From Mycobacterium noviomagense (GTDB taxonomy: Bacteria; Actinomycetota; Actinomycetes; Mycobacteriales; Mycobacteriaceae), in assembly GCF_010731635.1 (NCBI RefSeq), contig NZ_AP022583.1, forward strand, positions 4,278,001 to 4,342,000: 64,000 nucleotides of DNA. The letters are read 5' to 3'. The position numbers and the translations under genes were made by a program. Positions 20,689-30,059 of the stretch are shown here, piece by piece. The notes under the pieces were generated by a model that did no database searches, had not been told where the DNA came from, and saw only the letters and a program-made list of their open reading frames with translations. Numbering within the stretch: position 1 is the stretch's first letter; each line of letters starts with the position of its first letter.

Positions 20689-21446
20689 GTGGACAGGTGC
20701 CAGACCAGGGCGGCGGCCAAGGCGCCTAACCCGTTGCAGGACCAGTGCAGAGCGATCGGTGCGATCAAGCTGCCGCTGCGTCGGCGCAGCCAACTGAACA
20801 CGAACCCCGCGACCGCGGTGACGACCACCGCCAAGCTCACCCCGGCCAGCATGCCGCCGAGTCCGCCGCCGAACAGCCGGGTGAACCCGACATTGCTGCT
20901 AGTCAGTCCCAACGACGTCGCGATATGCCACAGACCGAATAGCAAGGACCCCACCACGGCCACGCCGCGGAACCCCCAGGCTCGGTTCAGCGCCCCGTGC
21001 AGCACACCGCGAAAGGCCAACTCCTCGGGGATGACGGTCTGCAGCGGGATGATGACCATCGACGCAAGCAACGCGCCGGAGACCGTCGCGTAGTGATTGT
21101 TCATGAACATCGGCCGAGTCGCCGGTATGAGCGCGCCCACGCCGATCACCGACACCACGACGCCCACCGCGGCCAGCGCGTACCCGAGCCCGGATTTCCA
21201 GTGCTCGCGGCCCAGCCCCAGCTCGGACCAACCGAGTCCGTTTGCGCGCAACACGATCACGAGTCCGACGGCCGCGGCGGGAACGGTCGCGACACTCGCC
21301 CAGCGGGTGGTGAAATGCGCGACCAGGTTGGTCAGTGCCAACACCACTACGACGACGGCGACGTCGACGTAGGCGCGGAAGCGGTGCAGCGCCGAAAGCT
21401 GTGACAACAGCGGGTGGGTGCCGGCGGCAGCGGTTGCGTCGAGCAC
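20685..21446 (-). CDS. CPBP-family intramembrane metalloprotease (Rv1863c-like)
   Basis: A 253-aa polytopic membrane protein, about seven to eight helices. The CAAX/bacteriocin-processing (ABI) signatures are visible: [18 protein letters not shown] (EExxxR motif, near residue 140), [10 protein letters not shown] (the FxxH motif position) and [16 protein letters not shown] (the third motif). Such proteins cleave within or near the membrane or act in bacteriocin self-immunity; no bacteriocin gene is nearby. Start [20 protein letters not shown] at 21446. Same location as Rv1863c. Confidence 0.82.
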   Translation of the reverse strand: MLDATAAAGTHPLLSQLSALHRFRAYVDVAVVVVVLALTNLVAHFTTRWASVATVPAAAVGLVIVLRANGLGWSELGLGREHWKSGLGYALAAVGVVVSVIGVGALIPATRPMFMNNHYATVSGALLASMVIIPLQTVIPEELAFRGVLHGALNRAWGFRGVAVVGSLLFGLWHIATSLGLTSSNVGFTRLFGGGLGGMLAGVSLAVVVTAVAGFVFSWLRRRSGSLIAPIALHWSCNGLGALAAALVWHLST

Positions 21447-21553
21447 TAAGCAAGTTTATCCCCGCCGCACCTCCCGACTGTTCCGCGAGATTGCAGCCAC
21501 GGTCGTGGTTGGCCGTCGAAGTACAGACCTCACCGCAATCTCGCGTCAGCCCG

Positions 21554-23923
21554 TCAGCCTCCCCAGGCCCACCCTGCAATCTGCGGGTCATCCTCGCCGT
21601 GCTCGCGGGTGTAGCGGCGGGCAGCCAGGCGCGCGTCGGCCATGCGCTGCCGCAGTACGGCGGCGCGAGTGCCCAGCCCGTCGACGCGGTCGATCACGTC
21701 CATCACCAGATGGAACCGGTCCAAGTCGTTGAGCATCACCATGTCGAACGGCGTCGTCGTGGTGCCGCGCTCCTTGTAGCCCCGCACGTGCATGTGTGCG
21801 TGATTGGTGCGGCGATAGGTGAGCCGGTGGATCAGCCACGAGTAGCCGTGGTAGGCGAAGATGACGGGTTTGTCGCGAGTGAACAACGCGTCAAACTCCT
21901 TGTCCGGCAAGCCATGCGGGTGCTCGGTCTCCGGCTGCAGCCGCATGATGTCGACTACATTGATCACCCGCACCGCCAGCTCGGGCAGTTCCCGGCGCAA
22001 GATGTCTGCAGCGGCCAGGGTCTCCAGCGTCGGGACGTCGCCGGCGCAGGCCAGCACCACGTCCGGTTCACCCGTCGCGGTGCTGGCCCACTGCCAAATG
22101 CCAAGCCCCCGAGTGCAATGCTCGATAGCGGAGTCCATGTCGAGATAGGCCAGTGCGGGCTGCTTGCCGGCGACGATGACGTTGACGTAGTCGCGACTGC
22201 GCAGGCAGTGGTCGGCGACCGACAGCAGCGTGTTGCCGTCCGGCGGCAAGTAGACCCGCACCACCTCGGGCCGCTTGTTGGCGACCAGGTCGATGAACCC
22301 GGGATCTTGGTGCGACGCGCCGTTGTGGTCCTGGCGCCACACATGCGAGGTCAGCAGATAGTTCAGCGACGCAATCGGCCGCCGCCACGGCAGCTCGCGG
22401 CTGGTCGACAGCCATTTCGCGTGCTGGTTGAACATCGAGTCGACGATGTGCACGAACGCCTCATAGCAGTTGAACAGCCCGTGTCGACCGGTCAGCAGAT
22501 AGCCTTCCAGCCAGCCCTGGCACAGATGCTCGGACAGCACCTCCATGACGCGGCCCTCGGCGGCGAGGTGTTCGTCGACCGGGAGGATCTCCGACAGCCA
22601 GACCTTGTCGGTGCGCTCGTAGACGGCGGATAGCCGGTTGGACGCCGTCTCGTCGGGGCCCATCAGCCGGAACCGGTCGGGGTTACGCGCGATCACGTCA
22701 CGTAGGAAAGTGCCGAGCACGCGGGTCGCTTCATGGGTTTGGGTCGCCGGCTGCGCGACGTCCACCGCGTAGCCGCGGAAGTCGGGCAAGTCCAAGTCGC
22801 GCAGCAGCGAGCCACCGTTCGCGTGCGGGTTGGCGCTCATCCGCCGCTCCCCGATGGGGGCGAGCGCCCGCAGTTCGGGCCGCAGCCCGCCGTCGGCGTC
22901 GAACAGCTCCGCCGGACGGTAGCTGCGCAGCCATTCCTCCAGCTGCGCGCGATGCTCGGGGTTGTCGTGTGTCTCGGCCAGCGGAACCTGGTGCGAACGC
23001 CAGGTGCCCTCGACCTGCTGGCCGTCGACGGTCCTCGGCCCAGTCCATCCCTTGGGGCTGCGCAGGACGATCATCGGCCACACCGGTCGCCCGGTGTCTC
23101 CGCCGCTGCGTGCCGCCCGCTGGATGGCCGCGAGGTCGTCGAACGCCTCGTCGAGCGCGGCCGCCAGCTGCTGGTGCACGTTGACCGGCTCGTCACCAGC
23201 GACGGTGATGGGCCGGTAGCCGTAGCCGCGCAGCAGCGACTCCAGCTCGGTATGCGGCAGGCGGGCCAGCACCGTCGGGTTGGCGATCTTGTAGCCGTTG
23301 AGATGCAGGATCGGCAACACCGCGCCGTCGCAGACAGGGTTGAGGAACTTGTTTGAGTGCCAGCTGGCAGCCAGCGGCCCGGTTTCGGCTTCACCGTCGC
23401 CGACCACACACGCCACCACCAAATCCGGGTTGTCGAACGCCGCGCCGTAGGCGTGGACCAACGCATAGCCGAGTTCGCCGCCTTCGTGGATGGAGCCGGG
23501 TGTCTGTGCGGCCACGTGGCTGGGGATGCCGCCTGGAAACGAGAACTGCCGGAACAGCTTTCGCAGCCCTTCAGCATCCTGCTCGATGCCGGTGTACACC
23601 TCGCTGTAGGTGCCTTCCAGGTAGGCGTTGGCGACCAGGCCAGGACCGCCGTGACCTGGGCCGGTGACGTAGATCAGGTTGGCGTCGCGGTTGCGGATGA
23701 TCCGGTTCAGATGTGCGTAGATCAGGTTCAGTCCCGGCGTGGTGCCCCAGTGCCCCAGCAGCCGCGGCTTGATGTGATCGGGTGTGAGCGGTTCGGCCAG
23801 CAGCGGGTTGTCCAACAGGTAGATCTGGCCGACGGACAGGTAGTTGGCGGCGCGCCAGTAGGCGTCGATGAGCGCAACTTCGTCGTCGGACAGGCGGGCG
23901 GGTGTCTCGGTTTGGGAGGTCAT
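21554..23923 (-). CDS. xfp: Xylulose-5-phosphate/fructose-6-phosphate phosphoketolase
   Basis: A 789-aa thiamine-diphosphate enzyme that splits xylulose 5-phosphate (and usually fructose 6-phosphate) with phosphate to acetyl phosphate plus a triose or tetrose phosphate. Signature blocks include [40 protein letters not shown] and the ThDP-binding region [20 protein letters not shown]. The C-terminal domain ([20 protein letters not shown]) is intact. The start is ATG at 23923 ([20 protein letters not shown]); a longer frame to 24088 is an artefact. Mtb has no such gene at this position. No phosphate acetyltransferase or acetate kinase is adjacent. Confidence 0.96.
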   Translation of the reverse strand: MTSQTETPARLSDDEVALIDAYWRAANYLSVGQIYLLDNPLLAEPLTPDHIKPRLLGHWGTTPGLNLIYAHLNRIIRNRDANLIYVTGPGHGGPGLVANAYLEGTYSEVYTGIEQDAEGLRKLFRQFSFPGGIPSHVAAQTPGSIHEGGELGYALVHAYGAAFDNPDLVVACVVGDGEAETGPLAASWHSNKFLNPVCDGAVLPILHLNGYKIANPTVLARLPHTELESLLRGYGYRPITVAGDEPVNVHQQLAAALDEAFDDLAAIQRAARSGGDTGRPVWPMIVLRSPKGWTGPRTVDGQQVEGTWRSHQVPLAETHDNPEHRAQLEEWLRSYRPAELFDADGGLRPELRALAPIGERRMSANPHANGGSLLRDLDLPDFRGYAVDVAQPATQTHEATRVLGTFLRDVIARNPDRFRLMGPDETASNRLSAVYERTDKVWLSEILPVDEHLAAEGRVMEVLSEHLCQGWLEGYLLTGRHGLFNCYEAFVHIVDSMFNQHAKWLSTSRELPWRRPIASLNYLLTSHVWRQDHNGASHQDPGFIDLVANKRPEVVRVYLPPDGNTLLSVADHCLRSRDYVNVIVAGKQPALAYLDMDSAIEHCTRGLGIWQWASTATGEPDVVLACAGDVPTLETLAAADILRRELPELAVRVINVVDIMRLQPETEHPHGLPDKEFDALFTRDKPVIFAYHGYSWLIHRLTYRRTNHAHMHVRGYKERGTTTTPFDMVMLNDLDRFHLVMDVIDRVDGLGTRAAVLRQRMADARLAARRYTREHGEDDPQIAGWAWGG

Positions 23924-24066
23924 CCGTCGATTGTCCGGACTGTCGGTGAACGCGCCATGCGGTAGTGGTGGGATAACCTCTCGGCGAGCGCGCACAGATG
24001 CGCGGTCGTCGCGGCGTGTCGCCGTACAGACACGCACGCTCGCGCCAAATGCGAAAGGCTGTTCAG

Positions 24067-25542
24067 TTGCCCGTCGACCCCCGGACACCGGTGCTGATCG
24101 GCTACGGCCAGGTCAACCACCGCGAGGACACCCCCGATATCGAACCGGCCGATTTGATGGTCGCCGCGGCGCGCGAGGCGGCCGGTCCTCGCGTTCTTCA
24201 AGCCGTCGACTCCATCCGTGTGGTGAATCTGCTGTCGGCGCGCTACCGCGATCCCGGGCTGGTGCTCGCTGCGCGCATCGGCGCCGACAACGCCGCGACC
24301 CGCTACAGCGGTGTAGGCGGCAACGTGCCCCAGTCACTGGTCAATCAGGCCTGCCTGGACATCCAGCGCGGACGTGCCGGCCTCGTGCTGATCGCCGGCG
24401 CCGAAACCTGGCGCACCAGAACCCAACTGAAGGCCGCGGGCCGCAGACTTGTCTGGACCCAACAGGACGAGTCGGTCCCGATTCCGGAGGGCGCCGACGA
24501 CCACGTGCCGATGGCCGGGCAGGCGGAGGAGCGGATCCGACTGGACCGACCGGCCTATGTGTATCCGTTGTTTGAGCAGGCGCTGCGGATCAGCAACGGT
24601 GAACCGATACCCGAGCACCGCCGGCGCATCGGTGAGCTGTGGGCGCGGTTCAATGCCGTCGCGGTCGACAATTCGCATGCCTGGATCCGCAAACCGCTTG
24701 CCGCCGAAGATATCTGGCAGCCGAGCCCGGACAACCGGATGATCAGCTGGCCCTACACCAAGCTGATGAACTCCAACAATATGGTCGACCAGGGAGCCGC
24801 ACTGGTCTTCGCCTCCGCCGAGACGGCGACCCGGCTGAAAATACCGGCCGAGCGCTGGGTTTACCCGTATGCCGGCACCGACGCCCACGACACCTACGCG
24901 ATCTCCGAACGCGCCGAGCTGCACCGGTCACCGGCCATCCGGATCGCCGGCGCCAGGGCGCTCGAACTGGCCGGCGTGGGCATCGACGCCATCGACTATG
25001 TCGACCTGTACTCCTGCTTTCCCTCCGCGGTCCAGATCGCTGCGGCCGAACTGGGACTGCCGGCCGACGACCCCGCTCGGCCCCTGACCGTGACGGGCGG
25101 GCTGACGTTCGCCGGCGGCCCGTGGAGCAACTACGTCACCCACTCGATCGCCACCATGGCTGAGCTGCTGGTGGCCAACCCGGGGCGCCGCGGCCTGATC
25201 ACCGCCAACGGCGGCTACTTGACCAAGCACAGTTTCGGTGTGTACGGAACCGAGCCGCCGACCACCGAATTCCGTTGGAAAGACGTGCAATCCGTGATCG
25301 ACCAGGAACCCACCTGCCGGGCGGCGGTCGAGTGGGAAGGCGTGGGGACGATCGAATCGTGGACCACACCGTTCGACCGGGACGGGCAGCCCGAGAAGGC
25401 CTTCGTGGCGGTGCGCACACCTGAGGAGTCGCGCAGCTTGGCCCTAATCACCGACCCGGCCGAAGCGGCAGCGACAGTGCGGGAGGACATCGCCGGGGCC
25501 AAGGTGACCGTGCACGCCGACGGCACTGCGACACTGCGGTAG
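24067..25542 (+). CDS. Thiolase-superfamily acetyl-CoA acetyltransferase-like protein (Rv1867-like)
   Basis: A 491-aa thiolase-fold protein. The TTG start at 24067 ([20 protein letters not shown]) lies eight bases after AAAGG and matches the family N-terminus. SVGGNVP-type active-site loop is here [20 protein letters not shown], with no Cys at the usual nucleophile position before the helix, while [20 protein letters not shown] and [20 protein letters not shown] are the C-terminal thiolase/SCP-x-like blocks. The missing nucleophile Cys suggests a non-canonical reaction. It is divergent from xfp, with 143 bp between them. Confidence 0.85.
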   Translation: MPVDPRTPVLIGYGQVNHREDTPDIEPADLMVAAAREAAGPRVLQAVDSIRVVNLLSARYRDPGLVLAARIGADNAATRYSGVGGNVPQSLVNQACLDIQRGRAGLVLIAGAETWRTRTQLKAAGRRLVWTQQDESVPIPEGADDHVPMAGQAEERIRLDRPAYVYPLFEQALRISNGEPIPEHRRRIGELWARFNAVAVDNSHAWIRKPLAAEDIWQPSPDNRMISWPYTKLMNSNNMVDQGAALVFASAETATRLKIPAERWVYPYAGTDAHDTYAISERAELHRSPAIRIAGARALELAGVGIDAIDYVDLYSCFPSAVQIAAAELGLPADDPARPLTVTGGLTFAGGPWSNYVTHSIATMAELLVANPGRRGLITANGGYLTKHSFGVYGTEPPTTEFRWKDVQSVIDQEPTCRAAVEWEGVGTIESWTTPFDRDGQPEKAFVAVRTPEESRSLALITDPAEAAATVREDIAGAKVTVHADGTATLR

Positions 25543-25561
25543 CGCGGCCCGCGAACTCGAG

Positions 25562-26794
25562 TCAGCTCACCAAGTCAGCCAACGCGGCCTGCGGATCGGT
25601 CAGTTTCGCGATGTCGATGGGCGTCCTGGACCGGACCAAGGCCTTGATGTCGTCGAGCACATCCCAGACGTTCACGTTCATCCCGGCCAGCACCCGGCCG
25701 CTGCCGTCGAGCCAGAAGGTGACGAACTCGCGGCCCTTGACGTCGCCGCGGAACACTACCCGTTGGTAGTCGGGAGCGTGGCCGACATACTCCATGCCCA
25801 AGTCGTACTGATCGGTGAAGAAGTAGGGCAGTTCACTGTATTCGGTCGGCTCGCCCAGCATGCCGGCCGCGGCGACCGCCGGCTGTTTGAGCGCATTGGC
25901 CCAGTGCTCGGTGCGGATCCGGGTGTGGAACAACGGATGTTCGGCGGCGGCGATGTCGCCGACCGCGTAGATGTCGGGATCGCTGGTCTGCAGGGACGCA
26001 TCGACCAGCACACCGCCCTCACCCATCGCGAGCCCGCACTGCTCCGCCAACTCGATGTTGGGCTGTGCCCCGACAGCCACCAGCACCGCGTCGGCGCTGA
26101 TCGTCGACCCGTCGCGCAGCCGCAGCCCGATGGGCGCGCCCCCGGCCGTGGAGATCTCTTCCACCTGCGCCTGCAGCCGAAGGTCGACACCGTGGTCACG
26201 ATGCAAGGTGGCGAAGACCTCACCCGCCTCCGCGCCGAGCGCGCCCATCAGTGGCTGCTTGGCGGTCTCGACGACGGTGACGTTCACGCCACGCTGGCGC
26301 GCACTGGCGGCCACCTCCAGACCGATCCAGCCGGCACCGACAACGGCGAGCGAAGACCCCTCAGCCAAAACAGAATTCAATGCCGCCCCGTCGTCGAACG
26401 TGCGCAAATAGTACACACCGCCAGCATCGGAACCGGGTATCGGCAGGCGCCGCGAGCGTGATCCGGTGGCCAGCAGCAGCTTGTCGCACCCGACGGTGCT
26501 GCCGTCGGGCAGCCCGACGGAGTGGGACGCCGGATCCAGCGACGAGACGCGGGTACCCAGCCGCAGGTCGACCTCGTGGTCGCGGTACCAGGAGTCGTCG
26601 TGCACGGTGAAGTCGCTCAGCGACTTCTTGCCGGCCAGAAACTCCTTGGACAGCGGCGGGCGCTCATAGGGCAGATACTGCTCTTCGCAGAACAAGACAA
26701 TTTGACCATCAAAACCTTTGTCCCGCAATGCTTCTGCTGCTTTCGCCCCGGCAAGCCCGCCTCCGACAATGGCAAAGGTGCGCGGTGCGGCCAT
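25562..26794 (-). CDS. FAD-dependent ferredoxin/rubredoxin reductase (Rv1869c-like)
   Basis: A 410-aa pyridine-nucleotide-disulfide-type reductase. The FAD loop is VGGGLAGAKAAEALRDKGF, the NAD(P) loop VVGAGWIGLEVAASARQRGV, and the second FAD motif is DPDIYAVGDIAA. The C-terminal reductase domain (about residues 320-405) resembles that of putidaredoxin/terpredoxin reductases, which pass electrons to a ferredoxin for P450s or dioxygenases. No ferredoxin gene is adjacent; the partner is unknown. Orthologue by position of Rv1869c, immediately upstream of a small cluster of DNA/DUF genes in the same direction. Confidence 0.9.
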   Translation of the reverse strand: MAAPRTFAIVGGGLAGAKAAEALRDKGFDGQIVLFCEEQYLPYERPPLSKEFLAGKKSLSDFTVHDDSWYRDHEVDLRLGTRVSSLDPASHSVGLPDGSTVGCDKLLLATGSRSRRLPIPGSDAGGVYYLRTFDDGAALNSVLAEGSSLAVVGAGWIGLEVAASARQRGVNVTVVETAKQPLMGALGAEAGEVFATLHRDHGVDLRLQAQVEEISTAGGAPIGLRLRDGSTISADAVLVAVGAQPNIELAEQCGLAMGEGGVLVDASLQTSDPDIYAVGDIAAAEHPLFHTRIRTEHWANALKQPAVAAAGMLGEPTEYSELPYFFTDQYDLGMEYVGHAPDYQRVVFRGDVKGREFVTFWLDGSGRVLAGMNVNVWDVLDDIKALVRSRTPIDIAKLTDPQAALADLVS

Positions 26795-26818
26795 GGGCTA
26801 CAGCCTACTCGGCCCGGC

Positions 26819-27544
26819 TCAACTCAAAAGCCCTCGCAGGAAAAGTGCATTGCGCACGGCGTGGCCGTGCGGGTCGTTGTTGAAGTACATCCAGACGTCT
26901 CGGCCCTCACCGTCCCAGTCGGCAATCCGCTTCGCCCACTGTCGCAGCTCCTTGTCGGGATAGGAGCCGGAGTACATCGAGTCAGGGTCGGGGCCGTGCA
27001 TGCGGACGTAGACGAAATCGGCGGTGGCCCTGGGGATGCACGCTAGCCGGGCGCCGCTCATCACCACATAGGCAGCACGCCGCTTTTCCAGCAGGGTGTA
27101 GACCGCGGGGTCGTTCCACGACGGGTGACGTAGCTCGAGGGCCACCCGTATCGAAGTCGGCACGCTGGCCAGGAAGGAATCGAGGCGCTCGTCATCGCGC
27201 TGCTGCCCGGGATGCAGTTGCACCAGCAGCACACCGGCCCGGTCACCGAGCGCCTTCCAGCAGCGGTCGAATCGCTCGATCCACGGCTCGGGAGCAGCCA
27301 GCCGACGGTAGTGGGTCAGTCCGCGATGCGCCTTGACCGACATCGTGAATCCGTCCGGCAACCGCTCACGCCACCCGGCGAAGGTCGAATCCTTGGGCCA
27401 GCGATAGAAACTGGCGTTGAGCTCGACGGTGTCGAATACTTCGATGTAGCGGCCAAGCCGGCGTGCGCATGGCAGACCCGGCGGGTAGAGCACGTCGGCC
27501 CAGTGGTCATAGGACCATCCGGAGGTGCCGATCCGCACGGTCAC
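26819..27544 (-). CDS. DUF72/YecE-family protein
   Basis: A 241-aa TIM-barrel-like DUF72 protein. The opening MTVRIGTSGWSYDHWADVLY is the family signature, followed by VELNASFYRWPKDSTFAGW and the C-terminal YFNNDPHGHAVRNALFLRGL, both highly characteristic. Biochemical function is not established for the family. It lies 7 bp downstream of the HhH-domain gene and 24 bp upstream of the reductase gene, so co-transcription is likely. In Mtb the flanking genes Rv1869c and Rv1870c have no DUF72 gene between them, as far as I recall. Confidence 0.88.
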   Translation of the reverse strand: MTVRIGTSGWSYDHWADVLYPPGLPCARRLGRYIEVFDTVELNASFYRWPKDSTFAGWRERLPDGFTMSVKAHRGLTHYRRLAAPEPWIERFDRCWKALGDRAGVLLVQLHPGQQRDDERLDSFLASVPTSIRVALELRHPSWNDPAVYTLLEKRRAAYVVMSGARLACIPRATADFVYVRMHGPDPDSMYSGSYPDKELRQWAKRIADWDGEGRDVWMYFNNDPHGHAVRNALFLRGLLS

Positions 27545-27551
27545 GGCCGGG

Positions 27552-28187
27552 TCAACCGGTCACCTGCCGGCGCAGTTCGTCGTCCAGCGATACCCGTACC
27601 AACGCGGCGGCCAGCCGCGCGTTGTCACGTGGCGCCAGAGAGCCCAATTCCGTTGGATCGCTGGGCAAACCGAGCTTCTTGGCGGCGCCGGTAGCGCGCG
27701 TGTCGAAATACGGCCGCACCCAGGTCCACACGTCCTGGATTTCGCGCAGGTAGATGTCGGCACCGGTGTCGCCGATGCCCTTGAACTTCTTCAGCAGTCG
27801 GGCGGCCGTTCGCACGTCGTGGTCGCTGGCGCGGGCCAATTCGCGGAGATCCCCCGAGTACTCGTCGCGGAGTCGTTCGGCCATGTCGGTGAGCCGGGTG
27901 GCCGAGCTTTCGTCGTAGCGCACGTAGTGGGCGCGGCCGAACGCGCGGATCATCGTCTGTCGATCCGCCGCCAGAACGGCTTTCGGTGTGCGCAACCCCT
28001 TCTTGAACAACTCCCGCCCGGCGCGCATCGCGATCGCCGCGTCGATCGGCTTGCTGGCCAGCATGCACAGCACCAGAAGCTGAAACAGCGGCATCGGCTT
28101 GTCGCTGAGCCGGACTCCCGCCTCCGCCGCATATGTGGTGCCGGCGACCTTCAGCAGCCGGCGCACCAGCTGTTTCCGCTCGTCCAT
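27552..28187 (-). CDS. Helix-hairpin-helix endonuclease III-like protein (Rv1870c-like)
   Basis: A 211-aa protein with an HhH-GPD-like core. The hairpin reads LLKKFKGIGDTGADIYLREI (about residues 138-157), where GIGDTGA corresponds to the GVGxxTA of endonuclease III. No C-terminal iron-sulphur Cys cluster is present, and the catalytic Lys before the hairpin is not evident, so it may be a structure-specific DNA-binding homologue rather than an active glycosylase. Same length as I recall for Rv1870c. Expressed with the DUF72 gene. Confidence 0.78.
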   Translation of the reverse strand: MDERKQLVRRLLKVAGTTYAAEAGVRLSDKPMPLFQLLVLCMLASKPIDAAIAMRAGRELFKKGLRTPKAVLAADRQTMIRAFGRAHYVRYDESSATRLTDMAERLRDEYSGDLRELARASDHDVRTAARLLKKFKGIGDTGADIYLREIQDVWTWVRPYFDTRATGAAKKLGLPSDPTELGSLAPRDNARLAAALVRVSLDDELRRQVTG

Positions 28188-28230
28188 AACCCACGGCGTA
28201 CCCCTCGCGCCAGGTCACCAACCGTGCAGC

Positions 28231-28563
28231 TCACTTCGGCGGCAGGCTGCGGGCGTAATCGGTACCGCGGGTAACCCAGCTCTGCAGCTGACGTTTGGTG
28301 TTCACGGCGTCGGCGTCCACGCGCAGCCAGCCGCGGGCTTCCCGGCCCCGCATGACCATGGCGTTCACATGCTGCCGGGCGAGCAGTTTGTCGGCGTCTT
28401 CCGGCGGCACCCACACCAGCAGCCCGCCCTGACCGCTGGCGGCCACGGACATATTGCCGTTGATCAAGAAGGCCAGCCCGCCGAACATCGGCTTTTCCTC
28501 CACGCCCCGTAGCGGGTCTACCAGTTCGCGGATCCGCTCGGCAAGTTCGGTGTCGTAGGCCAT
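28231..28563 (-). CDS. TfoX N-terminal domain protein
   Basis: A 110-aa protein consisting only of a TfoX_N domain: MAYDTELAERIRELVDPLRG, then VEEKPMFGGLAFLINGNMSV (the KxMFGG signature near residue 25) and GWLRVDADAV. TfoX regulates competence in Gammaproteobacteria, but the isolated N-terminal domain in actinobacteria has no proven role. Stop of the upstream Ddn-like gene lies 7 bp away, suggesting one transcript. Confidence 0.85.
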   Translation of the reverse strand: MAYDTELAERIRELVDPLRGVEEKPMFGGLAFLINGNMSVAASGQGGLLVWVPPEDADKLLARQHVNAMVMRGREARGWLRVDADAVNTKRQLQSWVTRGTDYARSLPPK

Positions 28564-28570
28564 GGACGCC

Positions 28571-28960
28571 TCAGTCCAAATCCACGCGAATCGTCAGCAG
28601 GTCGGTTCCCATCGCCCGCACGGCGGCGCTGTTGAGCCGCGGCAGGTTGCGCAACCGCTGGATCGGGTCGTCGTCGGGCAGCAAGTGCGCGATACCGGTG
28701 TGCCAGTCGCCGTTGATCCGCACCCGCACCGCGGGGTTGGCCTTGATGTTGCGGACGTACTGGGAGTGCTCCCCGTGCTCGGACACGATCCAGAACTGGT
28801 TGTTGATCAGGCGGCCGCCGACCGGGGTGCGCCTTGGCTGCCCGGTCTTGCGGCCGATGGTTTCGATCATGGTCAGCGGCAGCCGCCTGGCCACCGGATT
28901 GACGACCAGACGTTGCCCAGCGCTCACGACCCGCCGTTTCAGGTCTTGTCGATCTGTCAT
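28571..28960 (-). CDS. Deazaflavin-dependent nitroreductase (Ddn) family protein
   Basis: A 129-aa split beta-barrel protein. The block TIGRKTGQPRRTPVGGRLIN is the F420-binding signature of the Ddn/AclJ family, followed by FWIVSEHGEHSQYVRNIKAN PAVRVRINGDW in two adjoining strands. Such enzymes use reduced F420 to reduce quinones, unsaturated lactones or nitro prodrugs. The start MTDRQDLKRRVVSAGQRLVV at 28960 is preferred; the ATG 57 bp upstream adds an unrelated leader. The substrate is unknown. Confidence 0.87.
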   Translation of the reverse strand: MTDRQDLKRRVVSAGQRLVVNPVARRLPLTMIETIGRKTGQPRRTPVGGRLINNQFWIVSEHGEHSQYVRNIKANPAVRVRINGDWHTGIAHLLPDDDPIQRLRNLPRLNSAAVRAMGTDLLTIRVDLD

Positions 28961-29226
28961 GCGGTGATTGTGCACAACCGACCTGGACCCATGGCCCCTT
29001 TCTCCGAGAACTTGCAAGGCCCATTCGCCGGGCCGCTCGCGCCATCGCCGATGCCGCCAGTCACCGGTTGCTCGCGGACGTCACGATGAACTTGGTCGGG
29101 CAGTCCTCGGCAGTGGCCGGTCAGCCCTGAATCCATGTGGGCTAGACGGCGAACTTTAGGTGAATTATCACTGCAGAACCGGATAGACACGGATTTCCGT
29201 TGCACGTGTATACCTGCCGGACGAGC

Positions 29227-29487
29227 ATGGGCTACATGCTTGATCCCATGCTCGAGCGGTTGCCGCAAGACGTCAAAGAATGTTGCGAAGACAACCGCCG
29301 GGCCTTGCTCGACGAGTTGCACGCGCTGTTGCAACAAACGGAGCCAGAGGATCTGACGATGACGGAAATTCTGGCCTTGCTAGCCGTTCTCACCCCCGTC
29401 GCCGCGCGGCACAAGGGCGCCCCAGCCCCTGCCGTCACCGTCGAAACGAACGTGATCCCAGATGATACGGCGACGCAACTCGAGTAG
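29227..29487 (+). CDS. Small orphan protein overlapping an antisense repressor gene
   Basis: An 86-aa frame (MGYMLDPMLERLPQDVKECC...) that is acidic, Leu-rich and predicted helical, with a Cys-Cys pair near residue 20. No family recognised. The start is uncertain: ATG at 29227, ATG at 29236 or a TTG at 29200 are all in frame and none has a clear Shine-Dalgarno. Its last 108 bases overlap the 3' end of the convergent repressor gene on the other strand. Real coding status is unproven; the good Leu/Glu periodicity and phage-like surroundings support it weakly. Confidence 0.45.
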   Translation: MGYMLDPMLERLPQDVKECCEDNRRALLDELHALLQQTEPEDLTMTEILALLAVLTPVAARHKGAPAPAVTVETNVIPDDTATQLE

Positions 29488-29790
29488 CAGCTCCTCGGTA
29501 GGTACCGAACTCAACGGGTTAGTCGGCGTGGGCGATGCCGTGGTGAGCTCGATCGGTTCGCGGCCAGCGCGGATGGCCTCGATGCTGCCGGGTCCCCATC
29601 CCAGCTTGTTTTCCAGTACGGCGTAGGTTCCCGGGCTGGCTTCGCGGACGCCGTTTTCGATGTCGGCTAACGTTCGATCGGTTATGGGTAGGTCATTCGC
29701 CAAGTTGATGCGGTGTTTGTAACCCAGCGCGACACGTCGGTTCACCACGTAGCGGCCCACCCTGGCGAGTCCTCTGTGAGTATGCGCCAC
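29380..29790 (-). CDS. Phage-type XRE helix-turn-helix repressor
   Basis: A 136-aa DNA-binding protein. The N-terminal ~75 residues form an XRE HTH: VVNRRVALGYKHRINLANDL, then ITDRTLADIENGVREASPGT and YAVLENKLGWGPGSIEAIRA. This layout, including LADIE.G.R..SPGTYA.LE..L.W.PGSIEAI, is that of mycobacteriophage immunity repressors. The C-terminal part is Pro/Thr-rich, then helical (TEELLLELRRRIIWDHVRFD). The gene lies in a locally AT-richer stretch with a consensus promoter downstream in the other direction, which suggests a phage remnant. Target unknown. Confidence 0.8.
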   Translation of the reverse strand: MAHTHRGLARVGRYVVNRRVALGYKHRINLANDLPITDRTLADIENGVREASPGTYAVLENKLGWGPGSIEAIRAGREPIELTTASPTPTNPLSSVPTEELLLELRRRIIWDHVRFDGDGRGWGALVPRGDGGENG

Positions 29791-30059
29791 AGGTAACTAT
29801 GTTGCCGCAATCACGAGGAAAGTTCTAGTCACTTTTCCGGTTTCCACCGCCACAATCAGGAAAAAACCGGCTATTGACGGAGACAGCGTACGAAATACCG
29901 GAGGCTAAGCCCGGAACTCTCCATTCTCTTCTGCTCAAATCTTGACATGACTTCCGGTTGTTTCTAGTGTCTGTGATGGGCGCCGCGCCAACGACCTCGC
30001 TTGGCTAGGCGCCGCAGTCAAACTGCCACCATGCAGACTGCCAGCTTAGGGAGCTTCAC
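29791..30059. other. AT-richer intergenic stretch between divergent phage-like genes
   Basis: This 269-bp region is visibly less GC-rich than its surroundings. It carries repeated TTCCGGTT cores (near 29837 and 29951), an inverted CCGGTTTCC / GGAAAAAACCGG pair, and a consensus promoter (29942-29970). It is the likely control region for the repressor and the 191-aa gene. No open frame with good coding character was seen here. Confidence 0.5.
29942..29970 (+). promoter_or_regulatory. Consensus sigma-A-type promoter
   Basis: TTGACA (29942-29947), a 17-bp spacer, then TAGTGT (29965-29970): a near-consensus -35/-10 pair facing the 191-aa gene at 30060. CTTGACA also equals the first seven bases of the reverse complement of the L5-type phage stoperator, which overlaps -35 elements in such phages; the remaining bases do not match. 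Confidence 0.55.
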
